Positions 14,051-26,460 of a DNA stretch of 64,000 nt are shown here, one piece after another (within the stretch, counting starts at the first letter, position 1; each line of letters opens with the position of its first letter). The DNA lies in the NCBI GenBank assembly GCA_008921705.1, contig VFFE01009197.1:950064-1014063 (forward strand), read 5' to 3'. Source of the stretch: Burhinus oedicnemus. Taxonomy: Eukaryota; Chordata; Aves; Charadriiformes; Burhinidae. The notes under the pieces were generated by a model. The model was given only the letters and a program-made list of their open reading frames with translations. It was not told the origin of the DNA and did not search any database. The translations under genes and the position numbers were made by a program.

Positions 14051-17000
14051 ATAACCAAACATATGTATCTATAGGTCCTACATTATTTGCAAACCAAACC
14101 AAACTGAGCAAAGGTATTAGTAAGTGAAACTCAGTAGATACGAGTTCTGTTAATCAATCTAGTTTCCCTCTCTAGAAAGAAAGTGAGATTATGGAAACTC
14201 TAGTCCAAATTAAAAGAGCAGTTAAATTTCAGCTCTAGTCATTTAACTGCTTAGTAACAATAAGAACCTTATTTTCCAGAATCATATATTTAACTATACA
14301 ACCACAGACAGACCCTCGTTTGCATAACGAGACAATCAGGGCCACCACTGACATGCACAGATTCATAGCCACAGAATTTGATACAAAGCCACAGACCCTT
14401 TATTTTTTTAGTGTGACTTTAACGAAGTTCTGTGTCTTGCCCAGTACTTCCCTTACAGACACCAGAAGGTGGGAAGTGAAGCCTTTCAGTGATGAAAAAT
14501 CGTGGGGAGGGTAGGTTGTACAGCCACTGCAAGAGTAGTATACAGACAAGAAAAGCAATAATTTGCAGCTTTCGAGTTCAGATGAGCAACAGCCTGAACC
14601 TCCTCTGGTCAGTACTTGCTATTTACCATATAAAAAGTAGAAGATGCTGGAAAATAATGTAAGAAATACTAATTAGAGTGGGCTTTCTCTAAGCCTGAAG
14701 AAGAACAGAGCAGAAAAACAACTTGTGATATTAAAAGCCTCTGATCATTTTTAATATTTAGATTATTTCATGTTAGTGACAGCTTGATATTTCTAACAGT
14801 GACTGTAACAGCAAAACGTGTCTTCTGGTCTCATTCTGACGTTTTGAATCTCTCTGCAGGATTTCAGTTAAGTCACCTCAAACTGTTCCTGAAGTCCTTC
14901 AGATAGCTGAAGGGTACCTAGGAAACAGCTGCTTACTTTCTAGTAAGAAAAGTACTGCTGAGCTAATAGTTTCCGTCACGGGTAGAGTTAAATAGTTTCA
15001 CTTACACATCTTCAGTTGCTGTCTATGAAGCCTGAGTCAGGAGGAACCCTGCTTGACTTTAGCCTCCCTGGGGAACAGGCAGACTTGGCAGTTCAAGGAA
15101 AAATTTTTTTATAAAATGAACGAAAGACAGACAGACTGAAGCAGTCTCCTCCACAATGTCACTTTTAGAGTCACTTTTAAGATTAGAAATGCACTTTAGC
15201 TCAGCCTGTCACCTGCCCTCAAGTCTGTTTACTGTACACATTACTAAGTGCAGTTATTATTGCTTGCTCTCTTTCCCAGATCTGGGTGTACCTTTTCAAA
15301 AGACCTTATGGAAAATGCCTAATGTAAACCTAGCTTGCTCCTCTGAAAGTCTGTCAGCTTTCTATCTATTGTTCAGCAGAGCACTGGTTATCTGACACTG
15401 TACACCAGGGAGGTTAAGTGAATGTCAGCTCCTTTAAAGCCACAGTTACCTGGAGCACTGAAGATTGCATCTGCCCTTCATATGTGGTTACATGAGGTCT
15501 TTTTCAAAGTCATTATCCATGACTCATTATATTGCCTAAATGGTTTTCGCTATTTCAGACTGGGTCTAAATTCCAAATGACACCTACCCCTAAGGCTTTT
15601 TCTATAAAGGTAACTGGGCTCTTGCATATATATGGTAAAACACGCTGATCTGCTTTGCATATTTTCCTGCACTTCAGCCAGTCTGTGTAACAAGGCCAAA
15701 GGCATGCTGCTGACTCAGGCCCAGTATCTCTCACAACTTGTTGGAGTTCTGTGTCTTCAGCCAAGTACCCAGAAGAGACACAGGGTAATTCATTGGTGAA
15801 AGGGGCACTGTGAAGTACTGAGGGCAACTGCCAAACCAGAAGTGAAATTTTAACTTCAGTATTACATCAGAAAACTCTTTAACTTAAAGGTGTTCCTGCA
15901 TCTCTGAATCTTCCATGTTTCATATCCTGTATACTTTATGGTATATGCAAAGAGCAACTAATGGTAACAGTAGAGGTTTACCTTGCAAAGGGAAGTGCAT
16001 AGCCAGAGCCAAGTTAGCATGAGAGCAATGTGACCTTTAGAAATTCACCAGTTTTTGCATGCTCAGTCTGTTTGGTTTAGGGGGCATTCATATTTCTCCC
16101 ATACCTTCTTCACACAATTGTAGAGATACTCAGCTGGGAGAGCGTCTGCACCATCTTGAGGAAGAAGGTATTTGGTTTATATATCCTGATTCTCTTTTGT
16201 GCAGGTAAGATTACTGCAGGAGTGCTGACTGTGCAAAATCTGATCCCTGGTTCTTTGTGGCACATTTGCACCGACCCTAATAAAGCCACGAGAATCTCTG
16301 AAAATAACGTCTCCCAAAGCAACCTTACCCAGTCAGGGCGAATCAAGAGTCACTGAGAGCTCATTCTCCTCAGTCCAAACAGACTTTTGAAAAGATGGCT
16401 GAAGTTGATTAGAAATTTTTAGTAACCAGAGGACAACATTTTTCATCACAACATTAAAGTCTCTTTCCTTCCTACTCCCACTTTTGAATAATTCACAGCT
16501 GAAAACTCATCTCACTTGGTCTTTCAAACATGGAAGTTGGCCTTTGATCTAGAACTAAGCATGGAGAGCTTTGACCCAAGACAAATGTATTTATTAAAGC
16601 TAGAAACAATACAAGCAAGGGTGTTAAACTGACTACCGACACTGCATTTTTAAAGGCTATTGCCTGAGTTTGCTAAGGTTGTGTATAAAGCTTCAACTTA
16701 CGGATAAAATATAAAACATTGTGTTTATTGGAGCTATTTCTTCTATGCAGTTCTTCTCAAAATCAAGAATTAGGCATTCTAATAGTTTTCATTTATTAAT
16801 AGCTTTTGAGCCCCTTTGCTCCTCTTGCCAGTGGGAATTCTGTAGCTGGCTAAGAAGTGTCCTAGGACACAGGCAGCCAAGGTCTGAAACTGAGGAAGCT
16901 TCCAGCCCCTGCATTGTGTTAGTCACCTTTGAACTCTTTCCCAGAAGACAGGGGTTCCTATACCGTGTGAGCTGCTGAAAAGCTTCAAGGGAACAGTTTG

Positions 17001-20000
17001 AGATACAAATATGCAGATCATCATTCCTACATCATTAAAGTCCACTGAAGATCCAGGGATGTGAATGTACAAATTCAATGTGGCTCAACTGCTGTTTCAT
17101 CCTAAGGCCCCGGTCAGGTTAATTTACTTCTGGGTTTCCTTCTAGAATTGAAAGGAAACCAGGGGACATTTTCAACCCTGAGAGATGGACATGAACTGTA
17201 CCGGCTTTGTTCTCATACTACTCTAGTAGTTCTTACATCTTCATATGCCTAAAGGCAGGAGACCTATACCTCTGGCGTATTCCTATAAAGGCACAACTGT
17301 GGTAGGCTGCCACACGGCCAACTACTATTTCATGCATTTCCAGCTGAGGAAAAAAATGAAACAACAATCACAGTCATCTTGGGACAACCACACAGGGCCC
17401 AGAGCTATGCAATGCAGACCTGAGCCAGTCTGCACCAGCTGGTCAAGGAATTTGAGCTTTTTTCCTGGTACGGTACATAAAGGCACCATCTCCACCAGCT
17501 GGAAGCAGTCTGGCACAATGTGTCAAAGTTTCTATGCTGCCATCACAGCCATTCCCATCCTTCTGCCAACAATGTGGAGCAGCACAGTACACAGTACTGT
17601 ACTCAGCAGGAATCAGGTTCTGAGAGGTTTTGTGTTGCTCCGTTTTACAGTCCCAAACTGGTTTGCTGGTATGAGTCCATTTTTTATTGACTGGCTGGTC
17701 TAATGGGATTTACGTCCTTCACCCATGCTGCCTGTATGTAGAGATACAGAAAAATCAGTAACAGACTCCCTGAAACAACAGACTCCCTGAAGTTGTAGTC
17801 TCCATTCTCCAAATTGAGTCTGCTCTCCCCCTTATTCCTAATGGCTCTGTAGAACATCATCAACAGTCACCAAGCACAGGACAGTGCTGCACAGAATGAG
17901 ATAAAATTAAACTGTCTGACTTGTAAAGCTGTACTAGTTTAGCCTTAGAATTTCAGTGGATATATTTTTTGACTAAGGACTTTGTATCTGGTCTTGAAAG
18001 AACTTCCAGTTCCCTGACTGTGAAGCCTTACCTATGGCCAAACGCAGAGCCCCAAATATCCAGCTTCTTAACTTAAGTCAAAGAATCAATCTATGTATGC
18101 ATCACTGTGACAAAGCAGTATAATGAAAAACATTGAAAACATTGATTTTCCAAAGTTTTGCAAGGAAGATTATGGAGGATGTGATTGTTTGTGGCGAGGC
18201 TGGAACGCTAATGAAACAAGCCTGCTAAGCCCATCATGCTTACCTTCTAGTTACCCCCTTGCAAAACTCCCACTGCTGGGCAATAGTGCATTTCCTAACC
18301 ACCACCCAGTGACTCTGGGCATATGATGGCAGTTCTGTTGAACTTACTTTCCCTAATGAAACAGGATGAGTGACGTAAGCCTACAGAGACAGCGTATGGG
18401 GCACGAGAATACCGCACAGCCAGATGTGACTCATGGGGTATCCCAAGAAAACAGAACAAGCCTCTCTGAAATAGGTTGTGGGGCACACAGTCGATGACAG
18501 TAATACGGGTAGCTACCCACATTCTCTTCAGCTTCCTTCTTACTTTGCCTGTTAGCCATAATAAAACAATCAAATGTCTTTAACAGATAAATTATGCATT
18601 TGGGGACACTGGCCTACTTGCATTTACATAAAATTGGGGGTAACAGCTTTGTATTATTCTTCGTTGTTTAATAAAGGTTTGAAGCCTATCTATGGTAAAG
18701 TGCTTAGCAGTGAATGGGTACTTCTAATACTCAGAATAAGCATTAGAAATCAGAAATAGTAACTGAAAAAGACCTTCCAATCACAAGGATCCAATGTGAG
18801 ACTTTTTTAGAGTCGTTGCTGAGAAAAACACATCTGTGTAAGCGCAGATGACTTTAATGAGGCTGCACAGCTAATAATAGATTGCCTTCTGCTAATTGCA
18901 AAGCTATAATAAAGCTAAAATACAAACGTTCCTATTTTCTTGTCCAACAAAAGATATAAGATGCTGTACTGATATGTCAGTACCACCCAATGCACTCAAA
19001 TTTCTTCCAAGATTATTTTTATAGATGTTTCTCTGACTCCCTGGTGAACAGACTCTTAAAGTTTTTCTCCCTTGGGAAGCCTGAACAAGGCTTTAATTTC
19101 TGTTGAAGACAGAACAAGTCAGTTTGGGATCTTGCTGGGATCTTGCATCATATTCTCACTGTTGCCGTATTTCCTTTCCTACGCACATCAGTAGTAATTT
19201 GAAAATATTAGTTAAAGTGTCCACAGCATGTATACGGAAAGCTGCACTGCACATCCCGACGCGTAGGAGTTTGACTGGACTTTGATCCCTTAAGGCAGTC
19301 TGCTATAGTAGCGGTGGGATCTGATGAACCCAGTCCCGGTGCATCAGATGTGGGATGCAGCAGAGGCTGATGATGAAATGGAAGGGGACTACACACTATC
19401 CTGAGCACATGTTGTATCATTTTGGAGACTGTATTCATTGTCTGACTTACAACGTGCATTCTGCATGGACTTAGATTTTTTTCCAGTGGCATAGTTTCAG
19501 ACTTAAGCTCAACAAGAGTAACAGTGAGGCTAAATCCTGCTCTCTCTCCTCATGACTCAAAGCAAGTGGCAACTTCCCATGTATTCTTACATCAAACATT
19601 CAGAATGCCAAGAGCCTTGTTTGATGCTATAGGCCTACCATGTGATTTTGGTTGTCAGGAGCTCCTAAACAAAACACTGACATTCTTGTATTAATCCAAG
19701 ATTTCTGGCTCACTTTTAGATTACCTGCTGGCCTGGAAAGAGTTAACAATAATTTCCCTGAAGCCCTGCAGCAAATTCTCCTGCAAAACATCTGCAGGTA
19801 GCTAGAAACAAATACCTACTGAGGTACAGGAGCATGGGGGCATCTGAAAACCTCTTCTGCAGCTAGCAGACAAGCCGTAACAAGTATCTCCTCTGGGAGC
19901 TATATGTAAAGTTAATAATGGTTGTGGCAGTGTCGGATGGAGGAAAAGGGTTAAGGCATTGAATATCTGAAGACACTCTTTCAGATTACTTTATTCAAAT

Positions 20001-23000
20001 CCTGGGTCACAAAGGTTCGTTAACGCTTAAGTCTTTCTCAGAACAGTTGAAAAAAAGGCAAACTCATACTAGCGTCTCAGTGCTGTGTTCACTGGTAGTA
20101 AGGGAGTGCTAGAGCTGGCATGTCATGGCTCTAGACTAAAAAATTCCAACTACAAGGATATAAAGAACATGTGGAATCTTCTGCAGCCAAGTGCTTGCAA
20201 TCCATAAACCACAAACTGTATTTGGGCTTGTGCAGATGAGAAGCACTGCAATTCATTAGTGAGCACAGCTGCACATGTAGATAGAGGACTCAATAATTTA
20301 AGATGGTTTTGGAGCCTGTGTGACTGTATCATGCACGAGCCATTGCCATGGTACTACTGGATGAGCTGTTTTGAGGGACGCAGATGCTGTTCAAAGACAT
20401 AGTCAGCTGTGCTTATTGAGCTGTAGAGTCCATGATCCAAAGTATGTGTATTTGTAATGAACTGTGAGATGAGGCCTGGGAAACAAGCAGAAAGATTTAT
20501 GCCTTTACACCTATTCCTCAGCCAGTGTAAAGATGTAGAAAAAAAAAAAAAGTCGCTATGAAAAATTGAGCTGTACTTCATATTTTGCTTCTCAGCTATA
20601 GGGAGTCAAGCCTGATGGAGCAGCTGGCTGCCAAACAACCAGGCAAAATAAATAGCTGGTCAAAACAAAAGTAGCACCAGTAAGGAGTTAATATCTAATT
20701 GTAAATTAGAGCTTCATTTCTTGGAAGTCATCTGTGAACTGTCCCCTCAACAGAAGGGTACAGAGTGCCTGTATATGATGTAATTGTTCTGGCACTAACA
20801 ACCTGCTGTGAACTAACTCTGCTGGGATTATTTCATTCACAATAACTAAGTTACTGAGTTAATCTATAGTGTTGTCCAAATTAGGGCAAGAAATTCCTTG
20901 GACCTCAGGTCCAGTCCTCCTCCTATCACAAAAACATTGCTCATTATCAACTGGGTGATGACCTGCCATCTCAGATTCATTTGTTTTTGAATCCTGCCTG
21001 ACTTGGTGGGGAAGCCTGAAGGATAACCTAGAACTAGTTACATGAACAAAGCTATCACCATTTTCTCTGTGTCAGTGGATAAAAGATTTGTTTGTTCATG
21101 GATATCACCCAGTTGAAAATACAAAATTTGACTCATTCGGTTTTTTGCTTTTTAGGCTCTCCTCTAATATTCTGATGGAAATACGTTCATTCAGCTGATG
21201 ATGTGTAAAACAGAAGACAGTGAATATGCAGAGTACAACCAAGTTGTGGTGACTTTACTTTGAATTACACAAGTAGTGGTAAGTATTTGAAAACAAAATG
21301 TTAATGTATTTTTGTAATGGGATCCTCCATGAAGTATATGCTGAATGGAATAATTCTAATACCTAAATCTCTAAGTTTTGTCCATTTACATTTTCTGTCA
21401 TTTGGTCTGTTCCAATGAGTCACACAGCATAATCATATTTAGAATTCTATTAAACTTGAAAAGCCAATGATCATGAGCACTTGGTATTTAAAGAATGGAG
21501 AAGTGATAACTAGTACTTTCAATGCAGCAATTTAAGCTTGCTGAAACTTTTCCAGCCAGGACAGTTTTCCATCAGAAAACATTGATTCTGTGGAAACTTA
21601 CTGGGCTATTTCTGGTTGATCCTTAGTCTTAGCATCTCTCTTTATGCTGATGTTGAAATGTATCCTGCTTAATTGATACTGTGGATGACTCCTTCTTGCT
21701 CATTTTCTCATTCAGCTCAGACCCAGTAAAACTGTAGGTCCATCTTTGGCATTCTAGTGCTGTGCTGGTAAACACGTAGGTGCAACTTTTTTTAACAGTA
21801 GTTTCAAGTACTGAAGTTCTTTCTTTTACTCAAAAGAAACTTACAGATATGAACATGTGGTTGTCACTGCTATGTCCCTTCTCAGTCTAGATTATTTTCC
21901 TCCATTTACTGTCAGCTGACATGACCCACGGTGTATAAATTGGATTATCGCCACTTATATCACTAGAGTCTCCCACTGTCAAGTGACTCCTGTGCATTCT
22001 AGGAATACCACTATCCCTCCTTTTGCTTCCAGGGCAACCTCTTTCTGTATTTTTCATTGCTTGGAGTAACTGCTAAACATGATGAAGGCTGCTGCCTGAC
22101 TTGTGAATCTGAGCAAGGTCACATCACTTCAGACTTTGCTCACTTCTATGTCTATTTAATGTTGTAGTCGAAATTTCCCTTCTTACTTTTAAAATTATCC
22201 ATCTTGCTTCAGACTGTCTCAAACTTTACTTTGCCCTGCTACTTACTTCTGCTGCAGTGCTCGTTGCTTTTGTCTCTATAATCACATCGTATTGGATACA
22301 ATAGCTGCCTCATCTGCAGCTTTCCTGGGCCTCATTAACTCAGGCTGAAGTTTCGTATTTCAGATGCCAGTTTAAGGCTTTGGTCATAATCTTCAAAGTA
22401 GTTAATGGATCAAGCCTTAGCTACATTAAAGGCTGAATTTTGATCTGTGAACCATCACGACAGCTGCATTTCCTTGGGGCAATGTAGATTACAAAGCCTA
22501 GGAGGAAGTGTATGAAAGGGAGGAACAAGGCAATCTTAACTGAGTGAGGCAAGTGATGGAAAAAATATCCAGAAGGTATTCTACAGATCCAGAGCTTTCA
22601 AAATTTAATCACTCTGAACATTGATTTCCCTCTCTATCCTAGCAAACAAACAAACCAACAACACCTCAGCACCATCATTAAAATAAATTCTGAGTAAATT
22701 TTTTTCTAGAGAGCTACCGCTGCAAATATCCAAGTGCTAGAACACCTTTTCTCCCTTGTCTTCAGTTGTGTCACTGCATTCACAGAATGCCCCAGTCTTA
22801 GGAGATTGTTCTTATAAAGCAGAATCAACAACAAAAATTAATACAAAATACTCAAATAGAAACAATCAAATACAGATAAGTAGTCTCTTCTTCAAGAGGG
22901 ACTTTCTGTGAAGCTGATGAATATAGTACACAGTTTACTTTTGAAGTTAAACCAGACTTTTTCATTCCTATTCTAAGCTAAATTAGTGTATTTCAGGCTT

Positions 23001-25040
23001 AGTGTTTATCTAAACACAAAAGTCCCACTGGTTAATCTTCCATGGAGGTTTCAACCAATGCAGTTAAACTGGTATAAACACTTCTGTAAAGACTCTTAGT
23101 TTAGTTTATGTCAATTTGGAATCTGTTTATGGCAACCCAAAATAAGCTATTCTTAAACTTGACTACAAATGTCAGCCAACTTCTTGCACCGATTTTGGCT
23201 AAACTGATTTAAAATACAATCTTAACATAAACTAGTGTTACTTTCCTGTAAACTGGAAACTTCTTTGGTAAACTGGAGTCTTCGGTGTACTGCATGCCAC
23301 GTCCTCCCTCTTGTGGCTGACATGAAGATTCGCAGCGTTGGGGAACGCACATTAAGGCCCTAAAATGGATTAGGCTGTCCTTAGCCGTGACCTAGCAACA
23401 GGGACAGTAAACTGGCACTTATTTTCGTGTTCAAAGATATATAAACACAGCTTTATAAAAAGAGAATAACAAAATACTTGAAGTTGTTAATTTTAAAAAT
23501 GGCATTTATAATTATTTTGGAATAAACTACTTAATTATCAGTAAACATTTCTGTTCAAATTACTATACTATTAGTGATATTCTATACTATTAGTACAGTA
23601 TACTAATATAGTATATTGCTACTAGTATACTACTAATGCTAGTATAGCTTGTGCTGTGGGAGAGTACTAGAAAAGGAAAGTTGGCAAGGATGGATAACCA
23701 GGAATTGGGGGTGGCTTGTTCAAGGTAGGGACAAGGAGAGAAGCTCCAGAGGACAGCCCAGAGGAATGAAACTTGCAGATTTGAGAGATGGTCCAGAAAC
23801 TGCATTTCTAAACTGAGACCCCCTTTGCATCCTCTGGTGGTAGACAAGTGGCTGAAAAGCTGGATGCAAAGGAGATACTGAGCATCTGCGTCTTCGCCCC
23901 ACTGTGGTGGTGTGGCATCCGTTCGGAGCAGCGGGCCGTGCTGGCCTTCCTAACCTGCTCTGCCCATTCGGGTACTACAGGTGGAAATACAAACCAGTGT
24001 GAGCGGTGGGTGAGCTGACCTGTGCTTCTCACGAATGAGAAATAGCTGCCTGAGGCTTCAATAGAAGCATAGCTAAATTATACAAAACAGATTCCTGCCT
24101 TTATTTGGTTCTTGCCTGATTGATTACCTGACATAACTGAGCAACCATTAGGTGATTGTCAACATGCTTAGGGGGGGCTTGAAGTTGCCATAAGGATCTC
24201 AGTCCTGCATTCCCAGATTAATGTAATTGTTGTGATTACCTTACTGACACTGTTGTAAGGTTTTCTCATTTGAAATTTTGCCTAAAAAGGCTTGGAGCCA
24301 GATGAGTCCTCTATTCTCTTTCACCACCCTGCCAGGATAAAGCTGTCTCTTACATTCAGGCAGAGCATTTGCCCATTGCATATTGTACGCGTTTGAAAGT
24401 GCAAGCTGAAAGCTGGCATCTCTCAATTTCTTCTCATTAGAAATGCAACAATCTTATCTTGTTAGGATCCACCTGTTCCGTGAGAGCACCAGGACTGAGG
24501 AATGTAATAAAATTTGTTTAGAGGCAAGGAGGTTCGGGACATGGGAAGTGAAGAAGAAAAGCACCACGTAACACTTGTGCAGTGGGGAGGAAGTCCTCCT
24601 CTGGCCCCGAGCCTGGGGTTAGTGTCTCAGGTCATCCACAAAAAGGTGTTTGGGGAAAAGACAAAGGTGGTGGCACAGGAAGCATTTCTCAAGGAGAGGA
24701 TGGGACTAACCTATAAAATTCTCCCCTTTGATATGCCAGCAGTACACACTAGGTACTCATCTACCTTGCCTGTCTTACAGGTAGTGAGGCAGCTTGTGGC
24801 AGAGGCAGAAGCTGTGTGACTTGGGGGGCACCTGGGGTAGCTGGGAGCTCCTGTGCCAAACAGGAGACATCCCACACCTGTGAGCAGCCATGGGACAACA
24901 CGAGCATTAATGGGCGGGGCCACATTAGGAGCTATGCTAATAAGTCAGCAGTTAGCTGTAATTTATTTCCTATGCTGCTAAAATCTGATGTAAATTAGAA
25001 GTGAACACTCGGTGAAGAGTAGCCCGGATATTATTCAGTT
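14051..25040. other. Intergenic, no gene recognised
   Basis: About 11 kb of AT-rich sequence. The longest frame is 152 codons (17245-17703, plus), with no domain or homology I recognise. Two structured patches are reported as findings: nested inverted repeats at 20947-21116 and an AT palindrome at 23563-23614. No CpG island, tRNA or clear transposon is seen. A mildly GC-rich patch at 24520-24900 has a 101-codon frame of no recognisable character. Confidence 0.55.
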
Positions 25041-25596
25041 AGAATCATAGAATGCTTTGGCTTGGAAGGGACCTTAAAGACCATCTAGTTCCAACCCCCC
25101 CTGCCATGGGCAGGGACACCTCCCACTAGACCAGGTTGCTCAAAGCCCCGTCCAACCTGGCCTTGAACACCTCCAGGGATGGGGCAGCCACAGCTTCTCT
25201 GGGCAACCTGGGCCAGGGTCTCACCACCTTCACAGCCAAGAATTTCTTCCTAATACCTAATCTAAATCTCCCCTCTTTCAGTTTTAAACTGTTACCTCTC
25301 ATCCTACCGCTCCAATCCCTGATAACAAGTCCCTCCCCATCTTTCCTGTAGGCCCCCTTTAAGTACTGGAAGGACACAATAAGGTCTTCGCAGATCCTTC
25401 TCTTCTCCAGGCTGAACAACCCCAACTCTCTCAGCCTGTCCTCACAGCAGAGCTGCTCCAGCCATCAGATCATCTTCGTGGCCTCCTCTGGACCCACTCC
25501 AACAGGTCCTTCTTATGTCGGAGGCTCCAGAGCTGGATGCAGTACCCCAGGTGGGGTCTCGCCAAAGCAGAATAGAGGGGAGTTGCTTGGTTCTCA
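25041..25596 (-). mobile_element. CR1 LINE, 5'-truncated, minus strand
   Basis: The left edge AGAATCATAGAATG is the reverse of the CR1 3' terminal repeat (CATTCTATGATTCT). Inside is a minus-strand 99-codon frame (25126-25425) encoding the end of the CR1 ORF2 reverse-transcriptase protein, with the characteristic '[13 protein letters not shown]' and 'RPWPRLP' strings. The right side reaches the 'CTCTGGCGAGACCCCACCTGG' part of CR1 in reverse. It is a typical truncated, dead copy close to the ones in ISY1 intron 2. Confidence 0.93.
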
Positions 25597-25957
25597 AAAT
25601 GCTGACCAACTCTGGCCAATATTAAGACTTTGAAAGTCATCAATGCTTTTTAGAACATCACCAGATCGGGCTGAACAGTGTACTGCACAGGTCAGAAATA
25701 GAGCAGAGCAGAATCACCTTCCAGCAGTCAACAGAATTCACTGCACCAATAAAGCTGAGCATTGCATGGGTTAATGCAAAATAATCAACACGGAATAAAG
25801 TGCTTCTGTTTTGCAGCAGGATAGCTGTGATAATCAGAGTTCTGAAATCATTATTACTCAAGATTTTTTTCTAAGTTTATTTTCAGTTATGTTGTCACCA
25901 AATTTTGGATTTTCTGAACTTTGAGGGTTCTGTAAATGGCTTCAGTCTAACAAGGCT
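25597..25957. other. Intergenic spacer
   Basis: About 360 bases between the CR1 copy and the unclassified repeat. Nothing recognisable. Confidence 0.5.
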
Positions 25958-26460
25958 GTACCCATTGTCAGGGAGCAGCAAGCACCAGCTGCTCCTTAAG
26001 GGGCAGGGAGACAGAAGCTGAGCATAGTAACACAGCCAAGGTCCAGCCCCATGATAACCACCCAAGGCAAGCAGGCCAGACCCAAAGATAGTAGCTAGGT
26101 TCAATCATGTGTCCAGATCATCCCACAAATTCACAATAATGAGGCAGGGCCAACAGCGTCAGTCCACAAGTCAGGGCCAGAATCAGGTCTCCAGGGAGTA
26201 CAGTCCAGTGATGGCTGGGCAGATCCATAGTTAAGAGACAGATCCAAGGTCAAGCTGGGAGGTCAGTCCAGAGGTCAGGGGTCCATGGCCAGGTACACTT
26301 GTGGCTGAGCAGTACTCCTGCAGCGTAGCTTGGGCTAGGACTGAAGGCCCAGGGCTGTACTTAAGCGGAGCTCCTGGGCCCATGTGCAGGGACTGTGGGT
26401 GGAGGCACCAGGCGAGGCTGGTCAAGGCCAGTAAAGCCTATTAGTATCCTCAGGACCCCG
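25958..26460 (+). repeat. Unclassified GC-rich interspersed repeat, copy A
   Basis: This segment is GC-rich against an AT-rich background and is built of loosely repeated CAGGTCCA/AGGTCA-like words. It is homologous, on the opposite strand, to 37801-38335. Shared landmarks in the same order are a start with GTCAGGGAGCAGC, GGTCCATGGCCAGG, GGCCCATGTGCAG, TGTGGGTGGAGGCACCAGG and an end with TAAAGCCTATTAGTA. Similar word composition is seen in sauropsid repeats, but I cannot name the family. No coding frame is supported. It could be an old LTR or a nonautonomous element. Confidence 0.7.

Noticed and set aside
13366..14055. ATAAC at 13366-13370 and 14051-14055 as a target-site duplication for LTR copy 1.
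   Set aside because: The left ATAAC lies inside sequence that still aligns with the other LTR copy, so it cannot be flanking DNA. The match is probably chance.
17245..17703. 152-codon plus-strand frame in the left intergenic region.
   Set aside because: No domain, unusual Trp/Cys/Ser-rich composition and no splice or promoter context. Length is within chance for a 64-kb six-frame scan.
25126..25425. 99-codon frame (and its relative at 57050-57346) as an unknown host gene.
   Set aside because: Both are the end of CR1 ORF2 in truncated copies, recognisable from adjoining CR1 3' ends.
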